A DNA stretch of 36,732 nucleotides from assembly GCA_017436605.1 (NCBI GenBank), contig JAFSCW010000021.1, positions 1-36,732 of the forward strand, written 5' to 3'. The notes below the pieces were generated by a model, which ran no database searches, was not told the DNA's origin, and saw only the letters and a program-made list of their open reading frames with translations. This DNA is from Clostridia bacterium (GTDB taxonomy: Bacteria; Bacillota; Clostridia; Christensenellales; Aristaeellaceae). Of the stretch, positions 1 to 9,766 are shown in pieces. The number at the start of each line of letters is the position of its first letter. Position 1 is the stretch's first letter. The position numbers and the translations under genes were made by a program.

Positions 1-7
1 ATATACA

Positions 8-38
8 CAGGGATTGCCTGGGGCAATCTCTGTTTTTT
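8..38 (+). terminator. Rho-independent terminator of a gene upstream of the window
   Basis: An 11-bp stem (8-18 with 22-32, one G-U pair) closes a 3-nt loop and is followed by six T residues. It ends a transcript entering from the left, so the first gene here has its own promoter. Confidence 0.85.
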
Positions 39-71
39 GTTTTGGAGTCGTTCAGAATACGCGGCAGAAGA

Positions 72-100
72 TTGATTTTTGTGCATGAATATGGTAAAAT
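72..100 (+). promoter_or_regulatory. Sigma-A-type promoter for the first gene
   Basis: TTGATT at 72-77 and TAAAAT at 95-100 are separated by 17 bp, 55 bp upstream of the chosen ATG. Confidence 0.55.
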
Positions 101-154
101 CTGTTTTATTGTGGTAAATTGCTACAATGCACGATAAACTCCGGAGGAAACAGA

Positions 155-1666
155 ATGGATATACCGATAAGACCGATTCTGCAGCCGATGCAGGAATTTG
201 GCCCATGTCTTCGCGCGATACTCGCTGAGCGGGATATATCGGCTTCCGAGCTTTCGCGCGTGATGGCCTACAAAAGCCGGAATTCCGTTTTCCGCATCCT
301 CGACGGCGAGGGCGGCCATGCGGCGAGGCAGGCGTTTCTGGAAAGGCTGATCGATGAGGATCCGCTTTTGCTTTCGCCGGAAGAACGCGAACGGCTTGAG
401 CAGGCGCTGGAAATCAGCCGCGTCGGACAGACGGGCTTTGTGAATAACCGCGCGCTGATGGAACTGATGCTTGACGCCGAAATGGAAGAGCACGATCCGC
501 CGGTCAGAATCATTTCTGTGGACGGCAACACGCTTCAGCCGGAAAGCGTGGCGGCGTATCTGAAGACGGTTGAGGAGCTTGAGGTTACGATCATCGGCTG
601 CTGCGACAGGGAAATTTTCAGCAAGCTCGGCGAGCTGATCCGCTTTTGCAAGGGGAAAACCAAGCTCGGCATCCGGCACTACATCTATACGGATGAAAGA
701 ACAATGATCCGCAGCATATCTGCGATTCATCCGGTTCTTTATTTTTCCTGCTATGAGGCCTTTGCCGTCGAGCCGGGCGTCTTCTCCCAGGAGAAGGAGG
801 CGATGTACCGCGCCAACAGCATTTTCCTTCACGCCAGAGAGAAAAGCGGAGAATGGTATGATCAGATGCTGCTGCTGGTCGATCGCAGGATTTTCTGCAG
901 GATGAACAGGCGTCCTTCCGGCGCATACCTGGCCTTCAAGATGCTGCTGGAAAAGGACAGCGAGAAGATGCGCCCGTTCAAGACGCAGCTTTCGGCTGAA
1001 GGTCAGGTCAGCGACTATCTGCAGTATGTGAAGGATTGTCTGCATCTGGAACAGGGAAGAAGCATCTATATGATCAAGCTGGACATCCCGATCAGCTTCG
1101 TGCATCCCGACGTTCTGGTCAGCTGCGCGCTGGATGGATTTGCGGCGGAGAGCATGGGCAGCGGAGAAGAGCTTGGCGCGCTGGTCGAGCAGATGGCTGT
1201 CGTGCAGCTGCAGCGCTGGGAGAATTACTTCGGCAAGCACAAGCCCACGCACGTTATTCTTTCCCGCAGGGAGATGGAACGATTTGCAAAGACGGGCAGA
1301 CAGACGGATCATTTCTTTATACTGCGTCCCTATACGCCGTCGGAACGCGGAGCGATTCTGCGCAACATCCGCGCGCATGCGCAGAGCAATCCGTATTTCC
1401 ACGTATGCTTTTTCAAAGGGGCGTTTGATACGCCGCCTGTCAGCGAGATTGCGCTGTATGAGGGCGCGGGCATGCTGCTGACCAAGCCCTATACCCACTA
1501 CAACCTCGCGCAGGATCATGCGGAGGCGCTGATTCCGGATGCGACGTTCTGCCGCCAGTATAAGGAATTCTTCATGCAGGATCTTCTGGCCAACCATGTG
1601 CTCACGCAGGAAGAGACGCTTGCCGAGCTGGACAGGCTGATTCAGCTGGCGGAGTACTCGGAATGA
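155..1666 (+). CDS. Unclassified protein with N-terminal HTH-like segment
   Basis: This encodes 503 residues from ATG 155, chosen because CGGAGGAAA lies 7-14 bases upstream. An in-frame TTG at 119 has no ribosome binding site. Residues about 15-60 (LRAILAERDISASELSRVMA and following) read like an XRE-type helix-turn-helix. The remaining 440 residues match no family I recognise. They are soluble, with no signal peptide or membrane segment, and contain several cysteines. The gene is monocistronic, with its own promoter and a terminator on either side. By analogy with other long HTH-plus-sensor proteins it may be a regulator that reads an intracellular signal. That is inference from the N-terminus only, and no target can be named. 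Confidence 0.7.
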   Translation: MDIPIRPILQPMQEFGPCLRAILAERDISASELSRVMAYKSRNSVFRILDGEGGHAARQAFLERLIDEDPLLLSPEERERLEQALEISRVGQTGFVNNRALMELMLDAEMEEHDPPVRIISVDGNTLQPESVAAYLKTVEELEVTIIGCCDREIFSKLGELIRFCKGKTKLGIRHYIYTDERTMIRSISAIHPVLYFSCYEAFAVEPGVFSQEKEAMYRANSIFLHAREKSGEWYDQMLLLVDRRIFCRMNRRPSGAYLAFKMLLEKDSEKMRPFKTQLSAEGQVSDYLQYVKDCLHLEQGRSIYMIKLDIPISFVHPDVLVSCALDGFAAESMGSGEELGALVEQMAVVQLQRWENYFGKHKPTHVILSRREMERFAKTGRQTDHFFILRPYTPSERGAILRNIRAHAQSNPYFHVCFFKGAFDTPPVSEIALYEGAGMLLTKPYTHYNLAQDHAEALIPDATFCRQYKEFFMQDLLANHVLTQEETLAELDRLIQLAEYSE

Positions 1667-1713
1667 ACCGAACGGAATCAGGCAAAACAGAATAAACGGA
1701 AATAAAAAGAAAG

Positions 1714-1749
1714 AACGCCGATGCAGCTGAATGTGCATCGGCGTTTTTT
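1714..1749. terminator. Bidirectional terminator between convergent genes
   Basis: A perfect 12-bp stem (1714-1725 with 1734-1745) has an 8-nt loop. The plus strand follows it with T residues, and the minus strand follows it with a T-rich TTCTTTCTTTTT tract. It serves the gene ending at 1666 and the minus-strand operon ending at 1763. Confidence 0.9.
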
Positions 1750-1762
1750 GCATATCGTTCAA

Positions 1763-4036
1763 TCAGTCCGTCGGGATGCCATGCAGGAAGCGGAAGGCAT
1801 ACATCTTCATGCGCTGCATGGGACGAAGCAGGGCGAGCACGCTGAGATAGGTCTTTTCCGCCTTTCTGGCAGCGGCGGGCTTGGCCTGCCTGCCGCCATA
1901 GCGGACCGTACACAGCGTTTTGCCCAGCGCGATCAGCGTCACCTGATGATGCAGCGCTTCCTGCGCGCGCAGGAGGAATGTGGCGGGCGGCTCGCCAGGG
2001 GCGGGCGTCAGGCCGAGCGGCGCAAGCGCCTGCCTGACAGCGCCATACCAGACCAGCACGGCGTCGCCGGGGCTGACGGCGGCCGCGAGGCGCGCGGGAG
2101 AGACATACCACATCCGCACCGCGCAGACGAGAAGGAGGAACACGAGCGCCAGAACAAGCAGGAGGGCGGGATCCTCGGGCGGAGCAGGCGGAGCGGGCGG
2201 AGGCGTCGTATGCGGCGTGGGCAGGGGCGTAGGCTCCGGTGTGATGACGGGCGTTGGGGTGATTGCGGGGTTGTGATGCTCAGGCGTCGGACTGGGGCTT
2301 GGCGTGGGCGACGGGGTGGGCGATGCGCTCGCCGCAGGCCCGCCAGACTCCGGCGGAGCGGACGGATCCTCGGGGGTTTCCGGCGAGGGACCGGGCTGTT
2401 CTGTCTGTCCGCCTGCGGCCTGCCCGCTGCCGGGCGTCGCATCGAACGGGAGCCAGCCGAAGCCGGGGAAGTAGATTTCCGCCCAGGCATGCGCGTGCTG
2501 CTGGGTGACGCGCGCGACGCCGTCCGCATCCGGCTCGGCGGCATAGCCCTCGACATAGCGGGAAGGAAGCCCGACGCAGCGGGCGAGCACGCACATGCTT
2601 GTGGCAAAGGAGGTGCAGTAGCCCTGCTGCTCCTCGAAGAGGAACCAGGAGACGAAGTCGCGTGTGAGCGGCGGTTCCCGCTGGGCAAGCGTATAGGGGA
2701 AGGCGCTTTGCAGATAGGTCTGGATCGCTGCGGCGCGGTCGAAGTCGTTGGCCGCATGCGCCGTGATCTGGCGGGCGAGCTCATAAACGCGGGCTTCCAC
2801 AGAGTCGGGCAGCTGCAGGTAGGTGCTGCGGACGGCGTCCGCATAATCGTCCTGCGCGGAAGAGGACGCGAGCACGGCGCTGCGCACGCCCGCGGTATCC
2901 GAGGCGATCAGCTTGCCGGAGAAGGCATAGACGTCGCCGCGGGCGAGGGAGCGCGTGGCGAATACCTCGCTGGAGGGGGAATAATACGGCACGACGCCGC
3001 TTCCCCGGATGGAGGAGAAGCGCTGGGTCAGAAAGAGGGTGCTTGCGGCGTCTGCGAGCATGGAGACGGTCAGGGTCTCGGCGCGGGGAAGCATGGCCGC
3101 AGCTTCCCGGCCGGGGCGGGTCTGGTCGAACAGATCGCGCCGGAGCGCGGAGAAACGGGGACTGACGAACAGATAACGCCGGCCGCTGGTCGTATCCGCC
3201 CAGGAAAGGCCCGTGTATTCGTTGCGGATAGCCGCGCGCAGGAGCGTTCTTTGCGGGGTCTCGACCTGCATGACCGGGTCGTTTGATGGATCGACGGGGC
3301 CGCCGAGGCGCTCGGCGCCCAGCGGCTGCCAGCCGGTCTGCGCCATGGAGAAGGCCGTGCGCGGTTCGGTAAAGAAAAGATAATCGTCGATTGCCGTGCG
3401 TACGCGCGCGGCGAAGGCTTCCAGCTGCGGCAGGGTTGCGCCGGAATGGGGCGCGAGCAGGAGCGTCAGGGCGAGCGTCAGCGCGGCCATAGGGACGATC
3501 CGCCTGCCCGTCACGCCGGGCGCGCGGGCGGCGAGCAAAAGCGCGAGCAGAAGCGGCGTCAGCGACAGGGCGCTGACATGCGCGCCGAGGAAGGAGACGG
3601 CCAGCAGCATGCCGACTGTCATGAAGGCAAGCGGAAAAAAGGCCTGCTCGCTGCGGGCGAGGGACGCGCCAAGGCCCGTCATCAGCAGGGTGATGAACAC
3701 GGTGACAAGGCGTCCATAGGCGCTGATGGCCAGCGGCTGGCCGGCCAGAAGGAGCGTCACCGCGCTGCTGAGCGCGCTCAGATACGCGCGGCAGATGTAT
3801 GCCAGCGCCGCAATGGCGGCGAGCAGAAGCGGATAGGCGAGCATGCGAAGGCGCGGAATGCAGTCCAGCAGGCCAAAGACAAGCGCGGCGCAGGAAGCGG
3901 CGGCGGCGCACAGAGGCAGCGGCGAGGGAATTCCCAGCGTCAGCAGGAGGGGATAGGCGCAGCCGACTCCGGCCAGCAGCGTGATCAGGCCCTGCAAAAG
4001 CCAGCGCTTCGGCGGGGAAAACAGCGGAGTTTTCAT
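1763..4036 (-). CDS. Transglutaminase-like membrane protein (TgpA/DUF3488 type)
   Basis: This 757-residue protein has hydrophobic segments across residues about 12-195. An extracellular transglutaminase-core domain follows, then a Pro/Thr/Ser-rich linker (about 545-620), one more membrane helix (about 624-642) and a C-terminal cytoplasmic tail resembling DUF4129. The catalytic triad is visible: Cys474 in QGYCTSF, His516 in HAHAWAE and Asp532 in FDATP. It is the last gene of a moxR-DUF58-transglutaminase operon, 38 bp after the DUF58 gene. These trios are common in bacteria and are thought to act at the cell envelope, but the substrate is unknown. No clear Shine-Dalgarno precedes the ATG, so translation may depend on the upstream gene. 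Confidence 0.9.
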   Translation of the reverse strand: MKTPLFSPPKRWLLQGLITLLAGVGCAYPLLLTLGIPSPLPLCAAAASCAALVFGLLDCIPRLRMLAYPLLLAAIAALAYICRAYLSALSSAVTLLLAGQPLAISAYGRLVTVFITLLMTGLGASLARSEQAFFPLAFMTVGMLLAVSFLGAHVSALSLTPLLLALLLAARAPGVTGRRIVPMAALTLALTLLLAPHSGATLPQLEAFAARVRTAIDDYLFFTEPRTAFSMAQTGWQPLGAERLGGPVDPSNDPVMQVETPQRTLLRAAIRNEYTGLSWADTTSGRRYLFVSPRFSALRRDLFDQTRPGREAAAMLPRAETLTVSMLADAASTLFLTQRFSSIRGSGVVPYYSPSSEVFATRSLARGDVYAFSGKLIASDTAGVRSAVLASSSAQDDYADAVRSTYLQLPDSVEARVYELARQITAHAANDFDRAAAIQTYLQSAFPYTLAQREPPLTRDFVSWFLFEEQQGYCTSFATSMCVLARCVGLPSRYVEGYAAEPDADGVARVTQQHAHAWAEIYFPGFGWLPFDATPGSGQAAGGQTEQPGPSPETPEDPSAPPESGGPAASASPTPSPTPSPSPTPEHHNPAITPTPVITPEPTPLPTPHTTPPPAPPAPPEDPALLLVLALVFLLLVCAVRMWYVSPARLAAAVSPGDAVLVWYGAVRQALAPLGLTPAPGEPPATFLLRAQEALHHQVTLIALGKTLCTVRYGGRQAKPAAARKAEKTYLSVLALLRPMQRMKMYAFRFLHGIPTD

Positions 4037-4074
4037 GGCGGGTGAACAAGCATCCTTTCGGGATATCTTTCGGG

Positions 4075-5217
4075 CTATACGCGCACGTGGGAGGTTTCCA
4101 CGCCGCTGGAAAAAAGCAGATGCATGAGCTGCTGCTCCTCGGTCGTCATCTCTCCTGCGGTCACGAGCGTCAGCCGCGTATGCGGGCCCGTCCGGGAGAG
4201 CGCGATGGCGGCCTCCGCCGCCCCCGGCGTGAGATGCGTCGTGAGGATTACGGTTGATCCTGTACGGCGCATGCGCCTGGCGGAGAGCAGAAGCACGCGC
4301 GCGAAGTCGGGCGTTTTGACAAAGCGCTCCTGCGCCAGCGCCTGCAGCATAGGGGCGAGCTGCTCTGGCCGGCTTCCGCTCAGCTCCTGCGGCGCATCGC
4401 CGGAGAGCGGCAGCCGCGTGATCCGGCTCTGATCGAGCAGGCTTTTGAGCACGCCTGCGCAGGTTTCCGTCAGCGCGTCGATGACCGCGGCGCGCCTGCT
4501 GTCGGGCGTCTGCGGGGCAGCGCAGTCCATGATGACCAGCGCGTCCGGGCGCTGGGGCGTTTCATAGGTATGGACCATCAGCTGCTGGCGGCGCATGGAG
4601 AGCTTCCAATGGACGCGTCCCAGCTCGTCGCCCTCCTGCCAAAGGCGCGTGTCCTCGGGCGTGGTTCTGTCGGCCTGCGCGCGCTGGGAAGCGCCGGTTT
4701 CGCCTTCTCCCGGGGAATACTGCACGGGGCGGGTCTTACGCGGAACGGGCAGAACCGTCAGCGCGGCAGGGAGCTGGCGCAGACGGCGGCGCAGGGAAAA
4801 CAGGCCGAAGCAATCGGAGAAGACGATGCTCTCCGCGCCGACGGGATAAACGCCCACATGCGGGCAGGGAAAGTCGTTGTCGCTTTCGGTCGCGCCCAGA
4901 AGGCGCGCGGGCAGAAGGAACTCGCTCCTTTTTCCGCTGGGCAGGAGCACAGACAGCTGGAGCGGCGCGATGGGCAGCGGGGCGAACATGCGCGCGCGGA
5001 TCGTATAGCGGCACAGGCCGCCGCGCGAAACCGTGGGGACGTCGATGCGCTGGCTGATGCGGCAGGACAGCGCTGCGAGCACGACGCTGATCAGCGAGAG
5101 CGCGAGGGCGATGATCGCCGCCGCGCCAAGCAGAAAGGCGCCCGGGCTGGAAACGGACAGCGCTGTGAGCGAGAGCGCGAGGCCGAACAGCAGCACATAA
5201 AAGCCGCGGGCCGTCAT
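4075..5217 (-). CDS. DUF58 domain protein
   Basis: This 380-residue protein has two N-terminal hydrophobic segments (about 5-20 and 27-50). The DUF58 core follows, with the family signature around residues 184-212 (GDELGRVHWKLSMRRQQLMV). The later part resembles a von Willebrand A-like fold (VIMDC). The start at 5217 gives a 4-bp ATGA overlap with the stop of the MoxR gene, so the two are translationally coupled. DUF58 proteins accompany MoxR AAA+ ATPases and transglutaminase-like membrane proteins. Their molecular role is not settled; an envelope-associated, ATPase-remodelled complex is the usual proposal. The reading frame stays open upstream through the MoxR gene, but that part is the wrong frame of moxR. 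Confidence 0.9.
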   Translation of the reverse strand: MTARGFYVLLFGLALSLTALSVSSPGAFLLGAAAIIALALSLISVVLAALSCRISQRIDVPTVSRGGLCRYTIRARMFAPLPIAPLQLSVLLPSGKRSEFLLPARLLGATESDNDFPCPHVGVYPVGAESIVFSDCFGLFSLRRRLRQLPAALTVLPVPRKTRPVQYSPGEGETGASQRAQADRTTPEDTRLWQEGDELGRVHWKLSMRRQQLMVHTYETPQRPDALVIMDCAAPQTPDSRRAAVIDALTETCAGVLKSLLDQSRITRLPLSGDAPQELSGSRPEQLAPMLQALAQERFVKTPDFARVLLLSARRMRRTGSTVILTTHLTPGAAEAAIALSRTGPHTRLTLVTAGEMTTEEQQLMHLLFSSGVETSHVRV

Positions 5218-6158
5218 TTGAGGCGGACCGGGATGCGCACCCCGGCGATGAGATCGGCAAGCACCTGCTGCTCCGTCATGCCGCGCATGCGCGCATCGGC
5301 GGAGAGCACAAAGCGATGGCACAGGACGGGCCCTGCCATGCGCTGCACGTCCTCGGGGATGATGTAATCCCGCCCGCACAGAACGGCGTTGCCCTGGCTG
5401 GCGCGGATGAGCGCGATGGCGGCGCGCGTGCTCGCGCCCAGGGTCAGATAGGGGGAATTGCGCGTGGCGGCGCAGAGGTTGGCGATATAGGCGCGGACCT
5501 CGGGCGAGGCGTATACGCCTTTGACCTGCTGCTGCATGGACAGGACGTCCTCCGCCGTGCAGACGGCGCCGATGGTCTGCATGGGGCTGACCGCGCCGCA
5601 GTAGCGCGCCAGAATGTCCATCTCGTCCTCCGGGGTCGGATAGCCGATGGAAATGCGCATGAAGAAGCGGTCCATCTGCGCCTCCGGCAGCGGATAGGTA
5701 CCCACGAAATCGACGGGATTCTGCGTCGCCAGCACGAGGAAGGGACGCGGCAGCGGATAGGTCACGCCGTCGACGGTCGCCTGCTTTTCCTCCATGACCT
5801 CCAGCAGCGCGCTCTGCGTCTTGGGGGAGGTGCGGTTGATTTCGTCCGCCAGCACGATCTGGGAAAAGACCGCGCCGGGACGATACTGCATCTCGCCCGT
5901 GAGGCTGGGCATGGTGAAGCCGGTGATGTCGCTGGGGGTTACGTCCGGGGTGAACTGGATGCGCTTGAACGAACAGGAAAGCGAGCGGGCCAGCGCGGAG
6001 CACAGCGTGGTCTTGCCCACGCCGGGCACATCCTCGATGAGCACGTGGCCCTCGCAAAGAAGCGCAGTCAGCAGAAGCTCCACGACGTCGTCCTTGCCGA
6101 CGACGACCTTGGCGATATTCTGTTTGAGTGCGGATAACAGGGCGTTGGAATGCTGCAT
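5214..6158 (-). CDS. MoxR-family AAA+ ATPase
   Basis: This is a 314-residue cytoplasmic AAA+ ATPase, complete for the family. Walker A is DVPGVGKTT (43-51) and Walker B is IVLADE (101-106), followed by the typical INRTSPKTQSALLEVMEE stretch. The start at 6158 is chosen over an in-frame ATG at 6176 because AAAGGAG lies just upstream of 6158, whereas 6176 has no ribosome binding site. It is the first gene of the moxR-DUF58-transglutaminase operon. MoxR ATPases act as chaperone-like remodellers, usually of VWA-type or envelope partners encoded beside them. The DUF58 protein is the obvious partner here by inference. Confidence 0.93.
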   Translation of the reverse strand: MQHSNALLSALKQNIAKVVVGKDDVVELLLTALLCEGHVLIEDVPGVGKTTLCSALARSLSCSFKRIQFTPDVTPSDITGFTMPSLTGEMQYRPGAVFSQIVLADEINRTSPKTQSALLEVMEEKQATVDGVTYPLPRPFLVLATQNPVDFVGTYPLPEAQMDRFFMRISIGYPTPEDEMDILARYCGAVSPMQTIGAVCTAEDVLSMQQQVKGVYASPEVRAYIANLCAATRNSPYLTLGASTRAAIALIRASQGNAVLCGRDYIIPEDVQRMAGPVLCHRFVLSADARMRGMTEQQVLADLIAGVRIPVRLK

Positions 6159-6199
6159 ACTTTTCTCCTTTGACATCAGGATGAACCAAAGACGTTTCT

Positions 6200-6228
6200 A
6201 TTATAATCAAAGCTGCCGTATTTGGCAA
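6200..6228 (-). promoter_or_regulatory. Promoter of the moxR operon
   Basis: On the minus strand, TTGCCA (6228-6223), a 17-bp spacer and a perfect TATAAT (6205-6200) lie about 40 bp upstream of the moxR start. It is back-to-back with the birA promoter. Confidence 0.8.
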
Positions 6229-6243
6229 GGACGCGGCCCGGCC

Positions 6244-6272
6244 TTGCGCGCGCGGCGGATATTTGATACAAT
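6244..6272 (+). promoter_or_regulatory. Promoter of the birA operon
   Basis: TTGCGC (6244-6249), a 17-bp spacer and TACAAT (6267-6272) lie 36 bp before birA. Confidence 0.55.
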
Positions 6273-6308
6273 GATAGACAAATCAAACGGCGCGGACGGA
6301 GGGATTGG

Positions 6309-7271
6309 ATGGAACGGGTTCTCAGGCGCCTGATGACGGGCGAGACCGTATCGGGCGAGATGATTGCGCAGGAGCTGGGCGTGACCCGCGCGGCGGTGCA
6401 TCAGCATATCGGTCAGCTTCGGGATCTGGGGTTTTCCATCGAATCCGCCGCGAGGCAGGGATACCGGCTGACGGCATGCCCGGACAGCCTGCTTGCCCCC
6501 GTCGTGCAGCATGGGCTTTCCGCCCTTTGGGCAGGGCGGCAGGTTGTGTATCTGAAGACCGTCGGCTCCACCAACCGGCATGCGCGCATGCTCGCGGCGC
6601 AGGGCGCGGAGCACGGCACGCTCGTCCTCGCGGACAGCCAGACGGAGGGGCGCGGCCGGCGCGGACGCAGCTGGATTTCGCCGGCGGGCGAGGGCATCTT
6701 CATGTCGCTGATCCTGCGTCCGCAGACGCATCCTTCGCAGATCGCGCGGCTGTCCCTGCTGACGGCGCTGGCTGTCGCGGAAGCCATTGCTGAAGCGACC
6801 GGGCTGGACGCGCGGATCAAATGGCCTAACGACATCGTGATTTCCGGCAGGAAGGTCTGCGGGCTGCTGCTGGAAATGGACGCGGACGAAAGCGCCGTGC
6901 ACAGCGTCGTCGCCGGCGTGGGCGTGAATGTCCATCAGCAGAGCTTTGACGAGGAGATCGTGCATACCGCGTCGTCGCTGGATCTGCTCAGCGGAAGGAC
7001 GAACAGCCGCGCTGCAATTGTCCGCGCATTCCTTGAGGCCTTTGAGCGCGCGATGGCGATGGACGATATGGACATGATGCGCGCGTACTGCGCGCGCTCG
7101 GCGACGCTTGGGCAGCGGGTGCAGGTTATCTCGCTCACGGGGACATATACCGGCACGGCGGAGGGCATCACCGATTCGGGCTCGCTGCTCGTGCGCGCGG
7201 ATGAAACTGGCGAGCTGCGCGAGGTCCTTGCGGCGGACGTCTCGGTCAGGGGGATCATGGGCTATGTCTGA
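6309..7271 (+). CDS. birA: Bifunctional biotin-[acetyl-CoA-carboxylase] ligase / biotin repressor
   Basis: BirA activates biotin with ATP to biotinyl-5'-AMP and transfers it to a lysine of biotin-dependent carboxylases. The 320 residues hold an N-terminal winged helix-turn-helix (about 1-55, with SGEMIAQELGVTRAAVHQHI) and the ligase core with the GRGRRGR adenylate-binding loop (114-120). KWPNDI (171-176) and a C-terminal SH3-like domain follow. With the DNA-binding domain present it is the class II, repressor-capable form. GGAGGG precedes the ATG. Its 3' end overlaps acpS by 8 bp. No biotin genes lie in the window, so any regulatory targets are elsewhere. Confidence 0.95.
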   Translation: MERVLRRLMTGETVSGEMIAQELGVTRAAVHQHIGQLRDLGFSIESAARQGYRLTACPDSLLAPVVQHGLSALWAGRQVVYLKTVGSTNRHARMLAAQGAEHGTLVLADSQTEGRGRRGRSWISPAGEGIFMSLILRPQTHPSQIARLSLLTALAVAEAIAEATGLDARIKWPNDIVISGRKVCGLLLEMDADESAVHSVVAGVGVNVHQQSFDEEIVHTASSLDLLSGRTNSRAAIVRAFLEAFERAMAMDDMDMMRAYCARSATLGQRVQVISLTGTYTGTAEGITDSGSLLVRADETGELREVLAADVSVRGIMGYV

Positions 7272-7646
7272 TCGGATTATCGGAATCGGGACGGATATCT
7301 GCGCGGTTTCAAGGATTGAGCGCGCGATCGAAAAAGAGCATTTTTACGCGCGCGTCTATTCGGAGACGGAGCGCGCATATCTGGACAAGAAGGAAAGCGT
7401 AAAAGCGCAGAGCGCCGCGGCGATGTTCGCGGCGAAGGAGGCTGTGGCCAAGGCGCTGGGCACGGGGTTTATCCGGGGCGTGATGCCCTGGACGATTGAG
7501 GTCACGCACGACGCCGCAGGCGCGCCGGGCGTGCATCTTTCCGGCGACGCACAAGGACGGCTTGAGGAAATCGGCGGCAGGCGCGTCCATCTTTCGCTTT
7601 CGCATGAGGGCGATATGGCGCTGGCCTTTGCCGTGATTGAGGGGGA

Positions 7647-7650
<4 letters not shown>
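7264..7650 (+). CDS. acpS: Holo-[acyl-carrier-protein] synthase
   Basis: AcpS transfers 4'-phosphopantetheine from CoA to the conserved serine of acyl carrier protein. The 128 residues match the usual family length. GIGTDICAVSRIE at the N-terminus carries the metal-binding Asp (D11), and FAAKEAVAKALGTG carries the second ligand Glu (E59). The ATG at 7264 lies inside the end of birA, and the stop overlaps the next gene as ATGA, so the three genes form one coupled operon. The acpS-nnr order is common in Firmicutes. Confidence 0.95.
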
Positions 7651-9140
<1,490 letters not shown>

Positions 9141-9227
9141 GCCGCAGAGCACCCGGAAAAGGCCGCGCGCATAGAATGATTCCGCAGGGGATCGGCTCCG
9201 TGATTTGACGATACGGGTTGTGAGATC

Positions 9228-9572
9228 ATGGAGGTTTTGCGCGGAGATATCTTTTTCGCCAATCTGGATCCGGTCATCGGCAGCGAGCAGGGCGGCGTCC
9301 GCCCGGTGCTCATCGTGCAGAACGACCGGGGGAACCGCTTTTCGCCGACGGTCATTGCCGCAGCGATGACCTCGCGTGTAGGTAAGCATGACCTGCCGAC
9401 GCATGTATGGATCGCGGCGAGGGACAGCGGGCTTTCGAAGGATTCGCTCGTCCTGTGTGAGCAGATCCGCACGCTGGAGAAAAGCCGCCTGCGCGAGCGG
9501 GCGGGACGCATTTCGGGTCTTGCGCTTTCGCGGGTGGAGCTCGCACTGCTTACTGCGCTGGGCATGGGATAA
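9228..9572 (+). CDS. MazF/PemK-family mRNA interferase toxin, no adjacent antitoxin
   Basis: The 114 residues cover the whole MazF/NdoA fold: RGDIFFANLDPVIGSEQGG at the N-terminus, the catalytic-region Arg in GGVRPVLIVQND and the Thr-Ser of AAMTSRVGK. Family members cut single-stranded RNA at short motifs. The 87 bp between nnr and this ATG are too short for an antitoxin, and none follows before 9767. The Shine-Dalgarno is poor (TGTGAGATC before the ATG), so expression is probably low and dependent on readthrough from nnr. In Bacillus the equivalent gene ndoA follows the antitoxin gene ndoAI and alr; both are absent here. Confidence 0.9.
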   Translation: MEVLRGDIFFANLDPVIGSEQGGVRPVLIVQNDRGNRFSPTVIAAAMTSRVGKHDLPTHVWIAARDSGLSKDSLVLCEQIRTLEKSRLRERAGRISGLALSRVELALLTALGMG

Positions 9573-9642
9573 AACCCGGGGAAAATCGGCATAACAGGCA
9601 TAAGCGGGGCGCCGGAAAGCGATGATAAAAGGCGAAAGACCA

Positions 9643-9668
9643 TAACGGAGAATTATAACGGAAAATTA
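9643..9668 (+). repeat. Tandem 13-bp imperfect direct repeat
   Basis: TAACGGAGAATTA (9643-9655) is followed directly by TAACGGAAAATTA (9656-9668), with one difference. It abuts the strong hairpin at 9672. It may be a regulator binding site or a chance duplication. Confidence 0.45.
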
Positions 9669-9671
9669 TAT

Positions 9672-9711
9672 CCGGAAAGAAGCAGGGAGGAGAGTCCCTG
9701 CTTCTTTCCGG
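9672..9711. terminator. 17-bp perfect hairpin between mazF-like gene and yitT
   Basis: CCGGAAAGAAGCAGGGA (9672-9688) pairs perfectly with 9695-9711 around the loop GGAGAG. No T-run follows on the plus strand, so it is not a classical intrinsic terminator. It may act as a terminator, a processing site or an mRNA end-stabiliser. On the minus strand it is followed by an AT-rich tract. Confidence 0.55.
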
Positions 9712-9740
9712 CTGAGAAGATAAAATGGATTGTCATATAA

Positions 9741-9758
9741 CCGGATGATATCCGGAGG
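9741..9758 (+). promoter_or_regulatory. Small inverted repeat overlapping the yitT ribosome binding site
   Basis: CCGGAT-GAT-ATCCGG (9741-9755) runs into the GGAGG used by the start at 9767. If the hairpin forms it would hide that site and favour the second start at 9794, which has its own AAGGAG. Confidence 0.4.
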
Positions 9759-9766
9759 GAATCCGC

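Noticed and set aside
1980-2350. Repetitive stretch in the transglutaminase-like gene as a DNA repeat array.
   Set aside because: It encodes the Pro/Thr/Ser-rich linker in frame, so the repetition is explained by protein composition.
4075-6228. A single 717-codon frame that would fuse a MoxR-overlapping part to DUF58.
   Set aside because: The upstream half is an out-of-frame reading of moxR. The DUF58 start at 5217 forms a normal ATGA overlap.
9141-9227. Hidden antitoxin gene before the MazF-like gene.
   Set aside because: The 87-bp gap is too short for a MazE-type protein, and no start with a ribosome binding site is seen.
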